Assembly (NCBI GenBank): GCA_027604185.1 | Contig: JADGKB010000001.1 | Span: forward strand, 248,001 to 312,000 | Source of the DNA: Boothiomyces macroporosus | Taxonomy: Eukaryota; Chytridiomycota; Chytridiomycetes; Rhizophydiales; Terramycetaceae | Direction of reading: 5' to 3' | DNA length: 64,000 nucleotides | In this document: in pieces, positions 1 through 11,200 of the stretch | Layout: every line of letters starts with the position of its first letter | Position numbering within the stretch: the first letter of the stretch is position 1 | Made by a program: the position numbers and the translations under genes | The notes under the pieces: generated by a model | The model's database searches: none | What the model was told of the DNA's origin: nothing | Seen by the model: only the letters and a program-made list of their open reading frames with translations

Positions 1-322
1 CTATTTTGACGGGTCAGTTTCCCTTCTTCCAATCTACAGATGATGTAGAAGCTATGTTGGAAATCTCACATATATTTGGTAAACAGAAAATGAAACAGTT
101 GGCATGCACTCTTAGTAATTACTTACTAACTTGGATCGTTCATTTGAAACTAATATCCCTACAATAGGAAAAGAAATTGGTCTAAGGCATATCGTTGACA
201 AAATGAGTGAAAACCCAGTTGATGAGGAAGCTCTGGATTTGCTCGAAAAACTGTTAGAATTAGATCCTTCTAAACGGATTACGGCAAGTGAAGCATTACA
301 CCATACTTATCTCCAGCAATAA
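1..322 (+). CDS. CDC7: CDC7-like protein kinase, C-terminal part
   Basis: This is the 3' end of a serine/threonine kinase gene; the 5' part lies outside the window. The first exon reads ILTGQFPFFQSTDDVEAML and then EISHIFGKQKM, which is the C-lobe insert-side pattern of CDC7/Hsk1, the DDK kinase that fires replication origins by phosphorylating MCM. The last exon carries ETNIPTIG and ends with LLEKLLELDPSKRITASEAL, the usual kinase subdomain XI. The two exons are joined across an intron at about 115-134 that begins GTAATT and has a CTAAC branch but no AG end; only removal of 20 nt ending in GG keeps the frame. The catalytic loop is not in the window, so CDC7 is assigned from the C-lobe only. 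Confidence 0.75.
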
Positions 323-501
323 TATCAAATTAATAAAATAGTCCAACTAGACATTAAATCTTTCTAGCTGCTAAAGAACTAGTTTTGTTGATCTAGTGAG
401 ATATTTGGGAAGGATTGCGATCAGAGCACATTGTCTATCTATAAATACTGGGTTTCCGAGACATACCGTGACTTGACTTTTTAAATCAGAAATTGTTGGA
501 A

Positions 502-1431
502 ATGCAACCTCAAGATACTGTCGGCTTTATCGGATTAGGAAATATGGGAAGTGCTATGGCGGCTAATCTCATGCAAGGTAAGTACAGCATAACCAAGGGA
601 TTGCACCAAAACCGCTCCACATTTGGAACAGAACAAAATCCAAGGCAGATGAATTAGTTAAACAAGGCGCTGTTTGGATGAATTCAATTCAAGAATTGGG
701 AAAGAAATGTAACATTATTATTTGCGTTGCATTTGACGATGCTGCCTTGAGGCAGATTATTTGCAAAGTGATTGAAGGAGGACCTCAACCAGGAACAATC
801 TTTGCCAGTTGCTCAACGATCCATCCGGATACTACCAAAGAACTTGTTCCATTGGCTTTGAAGCATGGTGTTCACTTTATGGGAACACCAGTCTTTGGAA
901 GGTAATAATAACTAACATAGACCCGATGCAGCGGCGAATAAGATGCTTGTTATGGTACTAGCAGGTCACCCAGAGGCTAAAAAGACTATTTCTCCTTATT
1001 TGATGACTATGGGAAAAGGAATTCTTGACTCTGGCGATGAAGCCCATTTGGCAAACGTTCAGAAACTTGTAGGCAACTTTTTTGTGTCGGCACTCATCGA
1101 ATTAAGTGCCGAAGCCCAAACCTTGGCAGAAAAGAATGGATTAAACAGAGAAAAGGTGGTAGAATTTGTCGATATGATGTTCCCAATCCGCACTTTTCAA
1201 GTTTACAATCGCATCATTGCCGATGAAGATTTTAGCCAAGGATTCAGCGTATCTGGCGGTTTAAAAGATGTTGGATTGATTCGGGATATAGCCCAAAAGA
1301 CAGGAACAAAAGTCCCGATTGCCGATATCACTTTTGATCACTTGTCCAAAGTTGGCCCTGAAGATAAAGACAAGGACTGGGCAGTCTTGTCAAATATCGT
1401 AAAGAAAGAGTCAAATTTGCCGACAAAATAA
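502..1431 (+). CDS. NAD(P)-dependent beta-hydroxyacid dehydrogenase (HIBADH/GLYR1 family)
   Basis: Spliced product is 296 aa, three exons (introns 578-597 and 902-920, 20 and 19 nt). The N-terminus has the Rossmann motif GFIGLGNMGSAMAANL. The substrate-side motif TPVFGRPDAAAN follows, and the catalytic lysine sits in QKLVGNF (KxxxN spacing typical of the family). Family members reduce or oxidise 3-hydroxyisobutyrate, succinic semialdehyde or glyoxylate; the exact substrate cannot be read from the sequence. The start ATG at 502 gives the Rossmann fold at residue 8, so any mitochondrial presequence is very short or absent. The next gene begins 28 nt after the stop. Confidence 0.9.
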
Positions 1432-1459
1432 AAAAGGGTTTTTTGATCTAAATTTTTTA

Positions 1460-2708
1460 ATGCGAATTAAAGTCCAAGTCGATCTCAACTCGCCATTTAA
1501 ATCTTGGTACTCAATATCCGATAGATTTCGCAAATTCTCCTCGCTCTTGGACAGCCTCTCTGCCGACTTTGGATTTGATACAAAGGATATTTCAATGACA
1601 ATGGACGGCTTTGAATTGCCTTTATTTCTGGATCCATTCTCTATCCTAAAGGAAGATGATTTAATATTGTACTATTGTGAATTGATTTAGAATATCCAGA
1701 AAACGTAATGGAAAACGCAAGATTGACGATTCTTACGTTAACACAAAGAAACACAAGTCGGAGGAGATATTGGACACCAAAAAAGAACAGGAGAGTAGGA
1801 GTGATGCGGGTGAATCCGATGAAAGCTCAGATTCGTCAGAGAGTGCATCATCAGAATCTTCTAGTGATTCTGATTCTAGCAGTTCCTCTGAAACAGATAG
1901 TGACTCTAGCTCAGATGAATCGGAAGAAACTAAAGCGGCAGAAGCCGTATTAAAAGCCGTAGATCCAAAGTTGGTCAAGACGTTGCACAAGAACAAACGA
2001 AAGGCTGTCAATAACATGCTTCATGTAAAACCATTGCATCAAAAGTTTGATCAAAATGAACCTAAAGTTTTCAATACTAAAGTGGAGCTTTTTAACGCAC
2101 CTGGAACGTTTAGTCAAAACCAAATGAAACGGCATCGTAAACTAAACAAGGAGGCAGTACCAATTGAAATGGAAGAGGATCAAGAGAATTACGAAGAGAA
2201 TCAAGAATATGAGGAAACTGAAGGTTGGGAAGAGGCTCCAAATGAAGAAACTAATGTTATTGAGGAGGATGTAAATCAAAACGAGCAGGACGATATGGAG
2301 TTAGAAGATAATAATGAGCCAAGTACGCAAGCACTTGATGCGATTGATTACAACGAATTGCCGGTTTTGAAAGAACCAAAGGAAAATGCTGAAATAGTGT
2401 ATAAGGTAACGCGTTATTTACAGTAGACTCTGGAATTATCTTTGGCATATACAGCAGAAATTAGCGATTACAAACGAGCTAGGATTTTATCGTTCATTCC
2501 AACCAAAAAGAGCTTCAAAGTTGTGCTGCAAAAACTGAATCCAGATATTCCAAAAATGCCCAGCTCTGCGTGGGAACCTAAAATTTACGACTACATCTTT
2601 CCCAAAGCTAGAAAATTCGAAATAGACCAAGATGAGCAAGATGAATCAACAGATAATACTGTAGAAGTAGATTGGAAAGACCTGATTGAAGTTAGACTAA
2701 TAAAGTAA
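1460..2708 (+). CDS. COIL: Coilin
   Basis: Spliced product is 401 aa with introns 1669-1690 (22 nt) and 21 nt near 2416-2436. The N-terminus is a ubiquitin-like coilin head (RIKVQVDLNSPFKSW, then FGFDTKDISMTMDG). It is followed by a basic stretch RKRNGKRK that looks like a nuclear localisation signal, a serine/acid-rich disordered centre, and a C-terminal Tudor-like domain with IDYNELPVLKEP, AEISDYKRARILSFIP and the closing VDWKDLIEVRLIK. The head-linker-Tudor order and the C-terminal motif match p80 coilin, the scaffold of Cajal bodies that handles snRNPs. Coilin is missing from yeasts, so its retention fits a basal lineage that splices many introns. Confidence 0.88.
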
Positions 2709-2842
2709 TGGTACCTAAAATCAACGGTAAACAGCTATGTGCCTTAAATGATGAAGTGATTTAATTTAATATTGTAAATTGTAGCATTTAGGAATCCTAA
2801 TATCGACTTTGGATAATAGCCAACAATGACGTTTTTCTAAAA

Positions 2843-3829
2843 ATGTCAACAAGGGCGATACCTCCACAAGATGCTCGAGGGTTAATATATGGATCAGGAA
2901 TGACAATGATGCAGCTGAGCTTAGTGTGTTCATCATATATCATTTATAGAGTGTTGAAAAGATGGAAACAAAGGAAACGAAGGCCAATTACACTTCGGTT
3001 TCCATTCTATATTGCTCTTACAGATATATTACTATATATTGCAGTTATGACTGATCAATTGCACGATGTTATTTTTGGAGATAGCTGGACCGGACCAATG
3101 TGTACTATTACTGCTTGCATGGTCGCGATAGCAAGTTCCGCAAACATGGCATTGGTCTGTAGTGTATCATTTCAAGCGTATGCAAGCATAGTATTGAAAA
3201 GCCCGTTAGATTTGGGGAAACATGATTGGAAGCTATTATTAACCATCGGCACTTTTTTTATCACAATTGTAATGATTGTCTTTACGGGAACCGGGCAGTC
3301 ATGGTACTGGTGTTATGAACAGTAACCTTGGATAACCATAGAATGTATAGTAGCAATAAGTCGGTAGTTATCGCTTCATTTTGCTGTGAAGCCAGTCTAT
3401 TCATGCTAACGTTTTACTTTTCTGGCCATGTGCTGTACACTCTGTCCTCTGTCAAAACTTTGCGAAAAGATCTCATTGAAACAAAGCTACCGTCCACTAC
3501 AATCGCTCATTCTAATATCACACATACCCATGTTCATGAAACTGCCCATTCAGCTACATCGAAAGAGCCGCCAAGTCTCAAACTAAAAGAGACAGTCATG
3601 GATAGAGCCGCTAGAAAGTTGTTGATATTTATCCTAAACTATTTTATCCAGTGGTAAACCCAACTAATTCAGGTCATTTGTCTCTGTATACGTGTTCTTG
3701 GGGATATTCGACTATTACTCGGACACAGTAATCTTCCTTTGCACCATATCAATGAATGCTGGAGGCTTGCTAAATATGGTTGGGTTTATTCGAAACGAAG
3801 GTTGGCAGGATACTGCTGAATCGGAATAA
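2843..3829 (+). CDS. Seven-transmembrane receptor, cAMP-receptor/Git3-like
   Basis: Three exons (introns 3322-3341 and 3654-3672) give 315 aa. Hydrophobic segments occur at the N-terminus (GMTMMQLSLVCSSYIIY), PFYIALTDILLYIAV, MCTITACMVAIASSANMALV, a segment around LLLTIGTFFITIVMIVF, then SVVIASFCCEASLFMLTFYF, LLIFILNYFIQWSFVSVYVF and VIFLCTISMNAGGLLNMVGF. That is seven, with a Cys in the first outer loop region (GPMCTI) and a WYWCY motif before TM5. A long basic/His-rich third cytoplasmic loop follows TM5. This is the layout of Dictyostelium cAMP-type and fungal Git3-type GPCRs. The ligand is unknown. Confidence 0.7.
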
Positions 3830-3976
3830 ATATAATTTATTAGTTTCTAATTTCGAACCCTTCACTGATATCACGACCCATCACAATTGTTTCATTGATC
3901 TTGTTCGGTTCATGTATCTTTGTTGATTTATTCCCCAATGCCAATCCGTACAGTAGGGGCCTTGATTAATGCAAAT

Positions 3977-4331
3977 TTACACTCCGCTTGGATAGAACTT
4001 GTCGTTCAACCCCAAGTCCTCGATTTGGTCTGATCGATCTCTAGGCAGATTACTCAAATTCGCTTCTGCTATTAATTCAAGAAACCTGCTTTAAACACTG
4101 AAAGAGTGTGTCCGTAGCCGTTAAATTGCAAGTATTCTCGTACCAGTTCATTGATAAGTCTGGTTTCTTGCGAAGGATTTGGAACGGAATCATATCCTGC
4201 TTTTATGGATTCAAACATCTCTGCTCTCAGTATCGCTTCCAGTTTGGCAATCACTCCTCTCTCCTTCAAGTTGACTGTCATCGCTAATGTTAAATCTCTG
4301 TACCATCTTTTAAATCGTTGTACGACGCCAT
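3977..4331 (-). CDS. CEP20: CEP20/FOPNL-like LisH centrosomal protein
   Basis: Short protein of about 105 aa starting [19 protein letters not shown]. It carries the FOP/TEL N-terminal dimerisation region ([13 protein letters not shown]) and a LisH motif ([20 protein letters not shown]), in the order found in CEP20 (FOPNL), a centriolar-satellite and basal-body protein needed to build cilia. Intron 1 is at 4284-4303. The second intron can be read as 17 or 20 nt without changing frame. The 3' end is uncertain: another 22-nt intron (GTGTAAATT...CAAG) would replace the stop at 3977 and add about ten residues. Only 40 nt separate this start codon from that of the mannose-6-phosphate isomerase gene. 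Confidence 0.82.
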
Positions 4332-4371
4332 TTTAGTCCAAATTAATTTGCTTGAAATCAACAAAGCAAAA

Positions 4372-5591
4372 ATGCAAGCAATCACTGGGACAACACAATC
4401 GTATGACTGGGGGAAACTGGGCGATGTTTCTCAAGTAGCTAAACTGGCATCTGCTAATGGATTGGTGCCAGATATCTCCAAGCCGTATGCTGAATTATGG
4501 ATGGGAACTCACCCAAATGGCCCATCAACAATAACTGGTAGCGCAACCACCCTAAAGTCACTGTTAAACAAACAAACGCTATCGCCTGGTATCTACGAAA
4601 AGTATAATGGAGACTTGCCATTTCTGTTCAAAGTGCTGTCCATTAGAAAAGCACTTTCAATTCAAGCTCACCCTGACAAGATACTTGCTGCGAAATTGCA
4701 CGCTGAAAGACCAGATATTTACAAGGATGGCAATCACAAACCGGAAATGGTAAAATATAATTAACGCAGGCGATTGCTCTAACCGAGTTTGAAGCCTTCA
4801 TTGCTTTCAGACCTTTGGAGGAAATTGCTCAGCACTTGAAAGAATATCCAGAATTTAGGGACTTGGTTGGTCAAGCTGGAATAGATTTTACAGTCTCTAG
4901 TGATGTCGCAAAGAACAAGGAATCCCTAAAGAAGCTTTTCCACGCTCTTCAAACTTCTACTCAGGAACAAATCACTGAAGCGATTAGAAAATTAATTTCT
5001 AGAATTCATACTTCTACGAAGCCTCTCGATCAATTATTATGTAGATTGGATTCTCAGTTCAAGAATGATGTAGGCACTTTTTGTGCATTCTTGTTGAATT
5101 ACGTTACATTGAAGCCAGGAGAAGCGATATTTTTGGCTGCAAATGAACCTCATGCGTACCTGTCTGGGGATTGTATCGAGTGTATGGCGGCTAGTGATAA
5201 TGTGGTTCGTAGCGGGCTGACTCCAAAATACAAGGATGTTGACACTCTAGTGTCGATGCTTACCTATAACTATGGCTCAGCAAATAAGCAAATTCTGACT
5301 GGCGAACAAGTCACTAAACAGACCAAAGAATACAATCCGCCAATTGAAGAATTTTCAATTTATCAAACTGTTTTGGATAATCAAAATGAATTACAAGCTG
5401 GTGTTCAAGGACCAAGTATAATAATTGTTGTCAATGGTAACGGGACGTTTGCAGGGGACAAGGAATTCCAAGCAAAACCAGGAACCATCTTGTTTGTACC
5501 AAGTGGAATGGAAATCAATGTAAAGTCCTTTGGAGCTGATAAACTGATCTTTTACCGTGCATTTTGTGAACTACCAACTTCAAGGATGTAA
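4372..5591 (+). CDS. PMI/MPI: Mannose-6-phosphate isomerase
   Basis: Two exons with a 20-nt intron at 4750-4769 give 399 aa. The type I PMI signature is clear: [34 protein letters not shown] (zinc-binding Gln and His), GNHKPEM before the intron, [24 protein letters not shown] in the cupin, and the conserved Arg-containing segment [16 protein letters not shown]. It interconverts fructose-6-P and mannose-6-P and feeds GDP-mannose for N-glycans, GPI anchors and cell-wall mannan. Length and domain order are normal. The gene is convergent with the TBC gene, with 14 nt between stop codons. Confidence 0.95.
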
Positions 5592-5605
5592 TAAACAATA
5601 TTGCT

Positions 5606-6887
5606 TTATTGAAACTGGCTATTATATTCAAGTAAAAGTTCTTTGAGGACTTTGTCATTAATTTCATTTGAAAGTCCTACCGCTTGTTCAATAATTAATT
5701 CGTATTTTCCTTCATAAGATTTAACCAAGTTGTTTCCCTTTAGTATCTCAAAGATCAGTTCCAGATCATTTGCAGATAAAATCAAATCTTGGTTATGTGA
5801 CAGAATCGCTAGAGAAATTCTAATCAAAGTCAGAACTGGGCCTTCAGCTAGCATTATATCGTATATCCGGAATACTATATCAATAGGAAAACAAGACGCA
5901 AAAAATGTAAGGAACCACTGGGTAGCATACGTAGAAGGTGCAACACCAAACTCTGTAAAGTGTTCAGCGAGGTCAGGCAATAGCTCGGCAACCAAGTAAG
6001 AATGCTGGTATAAAATCAAATCGAGGCCATCCAACCCGGTAGTAAAAAGAGATCGCGTTCCCTCCTGTTTATTGATGGAATAGTCCCACTTCAAAGCATC
6101 AAGAATTGGGTTTCTAGGTATTCTTCCCATCATTGAAATAAATAGGGCAAATACCTCCTCTTCGGGAATCTAGAGTTATAAAAACTTACATTTTGCATTA
6201 ACAGTGGTCCTACACAAAACGGCATTCCCTGACAAAACCCAAGAGTGCTGTCATAAATAGAATACGCTTTTAAAATTCTAAATAGAGCCATTTGGCCTTC
6301 ACCGTCTTTATCCTTGAACATGTCATGGTCAGGAAAGGTTCGATGAATATCCCTTGAATAAGTAACAATTACAATAGGATTTCTCGCTCGCATGGAGAGG
6401 TCATTTCCAACAATTGTTTGTATAGTGGAACAGCAGAGTTGAGATTTGCAGCAGATAACATAACCCAGACTTGTTTCCGTAATTGATAAGGAATCGGACT
6501 TGCTCGTACTTTTGCTATTACCAATTGTTTGTATTTATCTCTCTTTCCTTCCGAATCGTTCAAGTATTCTATCCAGAAATCCAGATTTGAGTCTCGGTGA
6601 ATTTTCGTAAGTGAACTTCTAGCTTGAGGCTTTACATTGATCGTACCGTTGTTTGCAGTTACTGATTTTGGATCTGACTGCAAGTCCAGATTTACTTTAT
6701 TGAGCTGTGACAGTAATGAATTAACGTATTCAGAGTCTTCCGCGGAAATAGACTGTTCGCTATCCTCTTCCCATAGACTCGGCGCCAGCTTCGATGCTTG
6801 GTCTATAATCGCATTGGAAATATTTGCAAGAGACCATTCAAACTGCTTCTTTGGAAGTGAAGATGACCTTGGATATTGTTTTTCCAT
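5606..6887 (-). CDS. TBC-domain Rab GTPase-activating protein
   Basis: Three exons (introns 6353-6372 and 6170-6189, both 20 nt) make 413 aa. The TBC domain fills roughly residues 140-380. The catalytic arginine is in ILLDIHRTFPDHDMF and the glutamine finger in GFCQGMPF; both are intact, so the protein should be an active GAP. GPLLMQNIPEEEVFALFISM and WFLTFFASCFPIDIVFRIYD follow, as in the GYP5/EVI5/RABGAP1-like branch. The N-terminal 100 residues are low-complexity and not recognised. It likely stimulates GTP hydrolysis by a Rab in the secretory pathway; the Rab cannot be predicted. Confidence 0.9.
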
Positions 6888-7013
6888 CTTTGAGAAAGGA
6901 ATTAAAAACGAGGCTGAGTGAATTGAGAAAGAAGTGAGGCAGTACCTTTGAAATCACTTACAATGAGGTTAAAATTGAAAATCATCTGATATCAATTTTT
7001 GCCTAATTTCCAA

Positions 7014-7944
7014 ATGCATCTCACAAAGGAACAGATAAATCAGGTACATTCAATTCACTGACATTCAGTTTGACAGAGACGGATTCCTGGTAATCCCAAA
7101 CTTTTTTGATCCAAAAGAGTTGCGAGAGGAGGCTTCCAACTTGTTGAATGGTAATTATCTGTTTACTGAGCAATGGACTTGAAGGAGCACCCGCTTGTTA
7201 AATTTACCACTGGAGACAAGGAACATGTTGGAAACGAATATTTCTTGGAATCTGGCGATAAGATCCGTTACTTTTTGGAGACGGATGCCTTGGATGAGAA
7301 CAACAATTTAAAGTATGGAAAAGAGCGAGCAATCAACAAAATTGGACACGCCTTGCATGAATTGAACCCAGTTTTCAAGAAATTCACTATGAACAAGAAT
7401 TTGGCTGAAATTGCCGAAAGTTTGGAATTTAAGGATCCGCGTGTACTTCAATCAATGTTGATTTTCAAAGTATTTTTCGTCTAAAATAGCAACCTTCAAT
7501 TGGAGGGATTGTCCCGGCTCATGTCGACTCTACCTTTTTGTATACCGATCCTCCATCTTGCAAAGGATTGTGGTTTGCTCTTGAAGATTGCACTCTGGAC
7601 AATGGATGCATGTGGTTTGCACCAGGTTCTCACAAGAGTATATATCTCTAATTATAGAGTATCCATTGCAAAAAAGATTTGTAAGGGATGGCAATAGTGC
7701 TACAAAGGCGGTCTACTTGGAAGACAAGTCGAATGAACCTTCTGATGATGAATATGTTGCTGCTCCAGTTACCGCAGGGTCATTGGTATTGATTCATGGC
7801 CTTGTTCATCATAAATCCGGAGCAAACAAGTCTGACAAGAGCAGATGGATCTATACTTTCCACATGATTGAAGGCGAATATCCTTATCCAAGCGATAATT
7901 GGTTATTGCCTACTCCTGCCATGCCATTCTCAAAATTGTTTTAA
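7014..7944 (+). CDS. PHYHD1: Phytanoyl-CoA dioxygenase domain protein (PHYHD1-like)
   Basis: Five exons with introns of 25, 20, 20 and 20 nt (7044-7068, 7151-7170, 7470-7489, 7638-7657) give 281 aa, close to animal PHYHD1. The 2-oxoglutarate/Fe(II) triad is present: HVDSTF (HxD), the distal His in [15 protein letters not shown], and the 2-oxoglutarate-binding Arg in KSDKSR. The segments [32 protein letters not shown] and the C-terminal [15 protein letters not shown] match the subfamily. The substrate of PHYHD1 is unknown. None of the exons alone would be recognised as a full domain, which shows how the tiny introns hide genes. Confidence 0.92.
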
Positions 7945-8123
7945 TATGACAATATAATTAGACTTTTTCGTCAAAGAATATATTAGAGATTTTTGGTGGA
8001 TGTGTGCGAAAACAGAGTATTTCTTGTAAGATTCACATGTACAGAAATAAACATGGTCATTAAAAGAGAATGGTTGGTCAAAGATATTGATATAGTGATG
8101 TAAGTTCATAAAGGATGGATAGA

Positions 8124-8286
8124 CTAATACCGCTGTGCTTCAATTGTGTAATAGCAACGTTTGATTGTTTTAAGCTCATATTGCTCATCAAGTGCGTTTC
8201 TTAACAGCCTGGTGAGCTTTGAATGGGATTCCAAAGTCTCCCCTAAAATATGTTAGGCTATGTCGAAAACGAACCATGAATAACAT
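8124..8286 (-). CDS. Possible 42-aa protein, unrecognised
   Basis: Between the KNTC1-like stop and the PHYHD1 3' end there is a short coding-like exon reading GETLESHSKLTRLLRNALDE and then QYELKTIKRCYYTIEAQRY before a TAG stop. It can be joined to an upstream ATG (MLFM) by a 32-nt GT...AG interval containing a CCTAAC branch sequence. The composition looks like a short amphipathic helix. I do not recognise a family, and a longer intron than usual is needed, so this may be wrong. It could also be a kinetochore- or dynein-type small subunit, but nothing in the sequence proves that. Confidence 0.35.
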
Positions 8287-8291
8287 ATAAA

Positions 8292-11200
8292 TCAATATAT
8301 TTCTTGAGATTCTGCAAGATATTCTTGAATTTGTACCAACTCATCCCCTTCTTTTGAGATACCATTATATTTCTTGTACAGCTTCCAAAGCTTGACGGCA
8401 TCGGCATTCCTAACATTAATCTTGATCTACCTAGAGGCTGCTAGTGTAGCTGAGAGTAAATTTGTAATTCTATCCTGTCTGATCAAGTATTTCACAAAAG
8501 ATTCCATAAATTGAGATTTGCCAATACCCAAATACAATCCGCGGTAATTGAGCATATCAAAAATTAATGATGACAATTGATTTTGAACCTCAGCTATAAA
8601 TGCATATTTCTGGCCATAGCTGTTTAAAAGTTTCAAGGTTTCGATTGCTCGTTGTTCGTCATCCCATTGGAGGAAATGCTTCAATTCTTTTGCTACCAAA
8701 GAATTCGGAAGTCTGTGGAGAATAGCAAATGATGCTATCGTTTCCAATGCAGTATGTTGGCGGGATTTGCACATCTCGGTGATTTTCATTATTATTTCAT
8801 CTGCCAGAAACTCTGTCTGGAGCAAATGATCAACCAATTCTTTCAAATCTGCTACGTCACATTCGTTCTTGAACCATTCTTCCAAGGATGAAAAGAGCAC
8901 CTTGCTCCAAACTTCATTTACTTTACTCACTGAGGAAAGATCTGGCCTTTTAAGAACTTCTTTCATGATGGCATATTGTACTTTAAGAGCTACTTCAGCA
9001 GGTACAAAACTCTCCATCACATTTGCCCACAATTCAAAATCGTAGACAGAGTAATCTAGGCAAATTTTACAAATCAGAGCTAACGCCTACATTAACTGTA
9101 ATTACTATTGGGTTTGATCTATGTGAGAGCCACAAAGATCTCACTAGTGCCAGCTTGTTGCTATTTTCAAAGTCTGATACCAGTTGTGGAAATCCGATTT
9201 GTTCAAAGTCTTTGATGTACATTAGTACTTTTACTTTTTTACTTGTTAATATAAACTTACTGTATAGATTCTGGATCAATATTCTTAAATCCACCGACCA
9301 TTGTGAAACGTAGGATTAAAGAAAGACTTTGGATCCTGGCAGATATGGAAATCTTATTGTTTGGCTATTGATTAAAAGCTAATTACCAGTTGCGAAAATG
9401 CATAGAGTTTGCTTACACCCCACTCCAATTTGCCATAAAACAAAAACAATACCCGTTCTTGAAGCTCCAAGTCTGAAGTTATAACATCTGCCGTAATCCA
9501 TTTTTGTAACAGCATCAATTTCAACTTTTCTAAATCAATGCTGTTTCGTCTAGCTATTTCTTCAGCCAGTTTGTGATAGGTAGAAACTAAATGAGGCGAA
9601 TATTACCTTCCAAGGTTGGCCTGGTATGTTCATGTGTTAGTAACTGCGCAATAAGCGAATTTGGTTTGGTGACCAACTTATCATACATTTGCAGTCCATA
9701 TAATTGCAATGAATTTTCTGTTTCAGCTATTGACAGCATATTTTTAATTTTGGAAGCACCAGTCATTGCCATTTCTAATGTTTCAGTTTCCTAAAATTAA
9801 TTATTATTTACGTTATCAGCCTGAAGAGATTTTACCCACTTTTCAGCATACTGTAAAGCAGTTTTGTAAGCAGCGATACGGTCTTCTCCCCGAGGAAAGT
9901 TGCCGGCTACATAAACCGTAGTCCTCACCAACAATTCGCTGTCAACAATTTTAGATAGTAACGGTTTAAAATCACTAAAAGTAATGTCCCGAGAAATAGC
10001 TCGGAGTTCATATTCTTCCAGAGATAAATACTGTTTGAGCTCCAATTGCTATATTAGTGGTAATTTACCAACTTTTGAATTTTCTGATTGATTAAAGCTT
10101 CGTAAAATTTATCAGTTGTAAGCTCTAGCACCTGTGTTAAAGGAATTAGTTTTGCAATAGTAGACTCGGTAATCTCCAAAGCTAGGATTTTCGAGGGATC
10201 GGATAGGATCAAATGGAACGGCATCCTTTTCGTTCTCTGAGAATAATACTGCAATTAGCATTTTGGTACCACTTCAACAGTTGTCTTCCACGATCTTTCA
10301 ATTAAGGACAACCCAACTTCAACATCTTCAGGGCTGTTGCATTCGCCCTCTGTAGGCACAGATGTCCTCGTATAGCGTAATAGAATTTCAATGATAGCCT
10401 TATTTCTCTTTGCTACTTTGGATGTAGGGTCCAAATAAATTACCTGTTGACACAAAAAGAGCAAACCTAATTTGGAAAATAGATTACCTTCATAATCGTA
10501 TGAGGACAATTTAGGAAAGTAGTCGTTCAAGAGGAGATCCAGCAGCAGCATTTTGTTTGTATACTTTTCAATCGCAAACACAATCTTTGATTCTCGGTCT
10601 TCATCGTCCGAGTAGATAAACAGCAGTTGCTGGATATACTTTTTGTAAACTAAATCCAGTTCTACATTGAATTGGTCTGCATAATCCTCAGCCAAAGTTA
10701 TATCACCAGTTTTAAATAACAAATATGGAATCAAAGATCTTCGATATTCTTCTCCTTGAGGTGTTTGAGCCTTAAATAACATTTCTTCGCATGGTATTTC
10801 AAAATTAGATCATAAATACCTAGCAATTTGAACTCTTGAAGCCACTTTGAGTGAATTACCAGTTGTAAGCAATTCACTTGAAAATTTCTTTGATTCCAGT
10901 GTTTACCGGCCAATGCACCTAAATTACCAATTCTTTGTAATTTCACATAATCTCTTCCTGCATTTGATATGCCGTTCTACAATAAGTACGAGTTACTTTG
11001 AAAATTTCGTTTGCTTTCCCGATTGGAAGATACAGCATACAACCTAGAGAATAATTGTAATCCAGGTTTGAAGTTGTCAGTAAATTCTGCAAGGTACTGA
11101 CTACAGAGTCATTAACCAGCTGTTCAAGTTCTTCAGAAGGCTGTTGATTATGGAACTGCATCTTTAAGAGCTGACAAATACGTATGCAGCTGGCATAGTT

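Noticed and set aside
1733..2017. Minus-strand Ser/Leu-rich ORF
   Set aside because: Shadow of the serine/acid-rich centre of coilin.
502..2708. Broken frames read as frameshifts, pseudogenes or a reassigned stop codon
   Set aside because: Every break coincides with a GT...AG-like interval of about 20 nt with a branch motif, and removal restores conserved protein. TAA, TAG and TGA all terminate genes.
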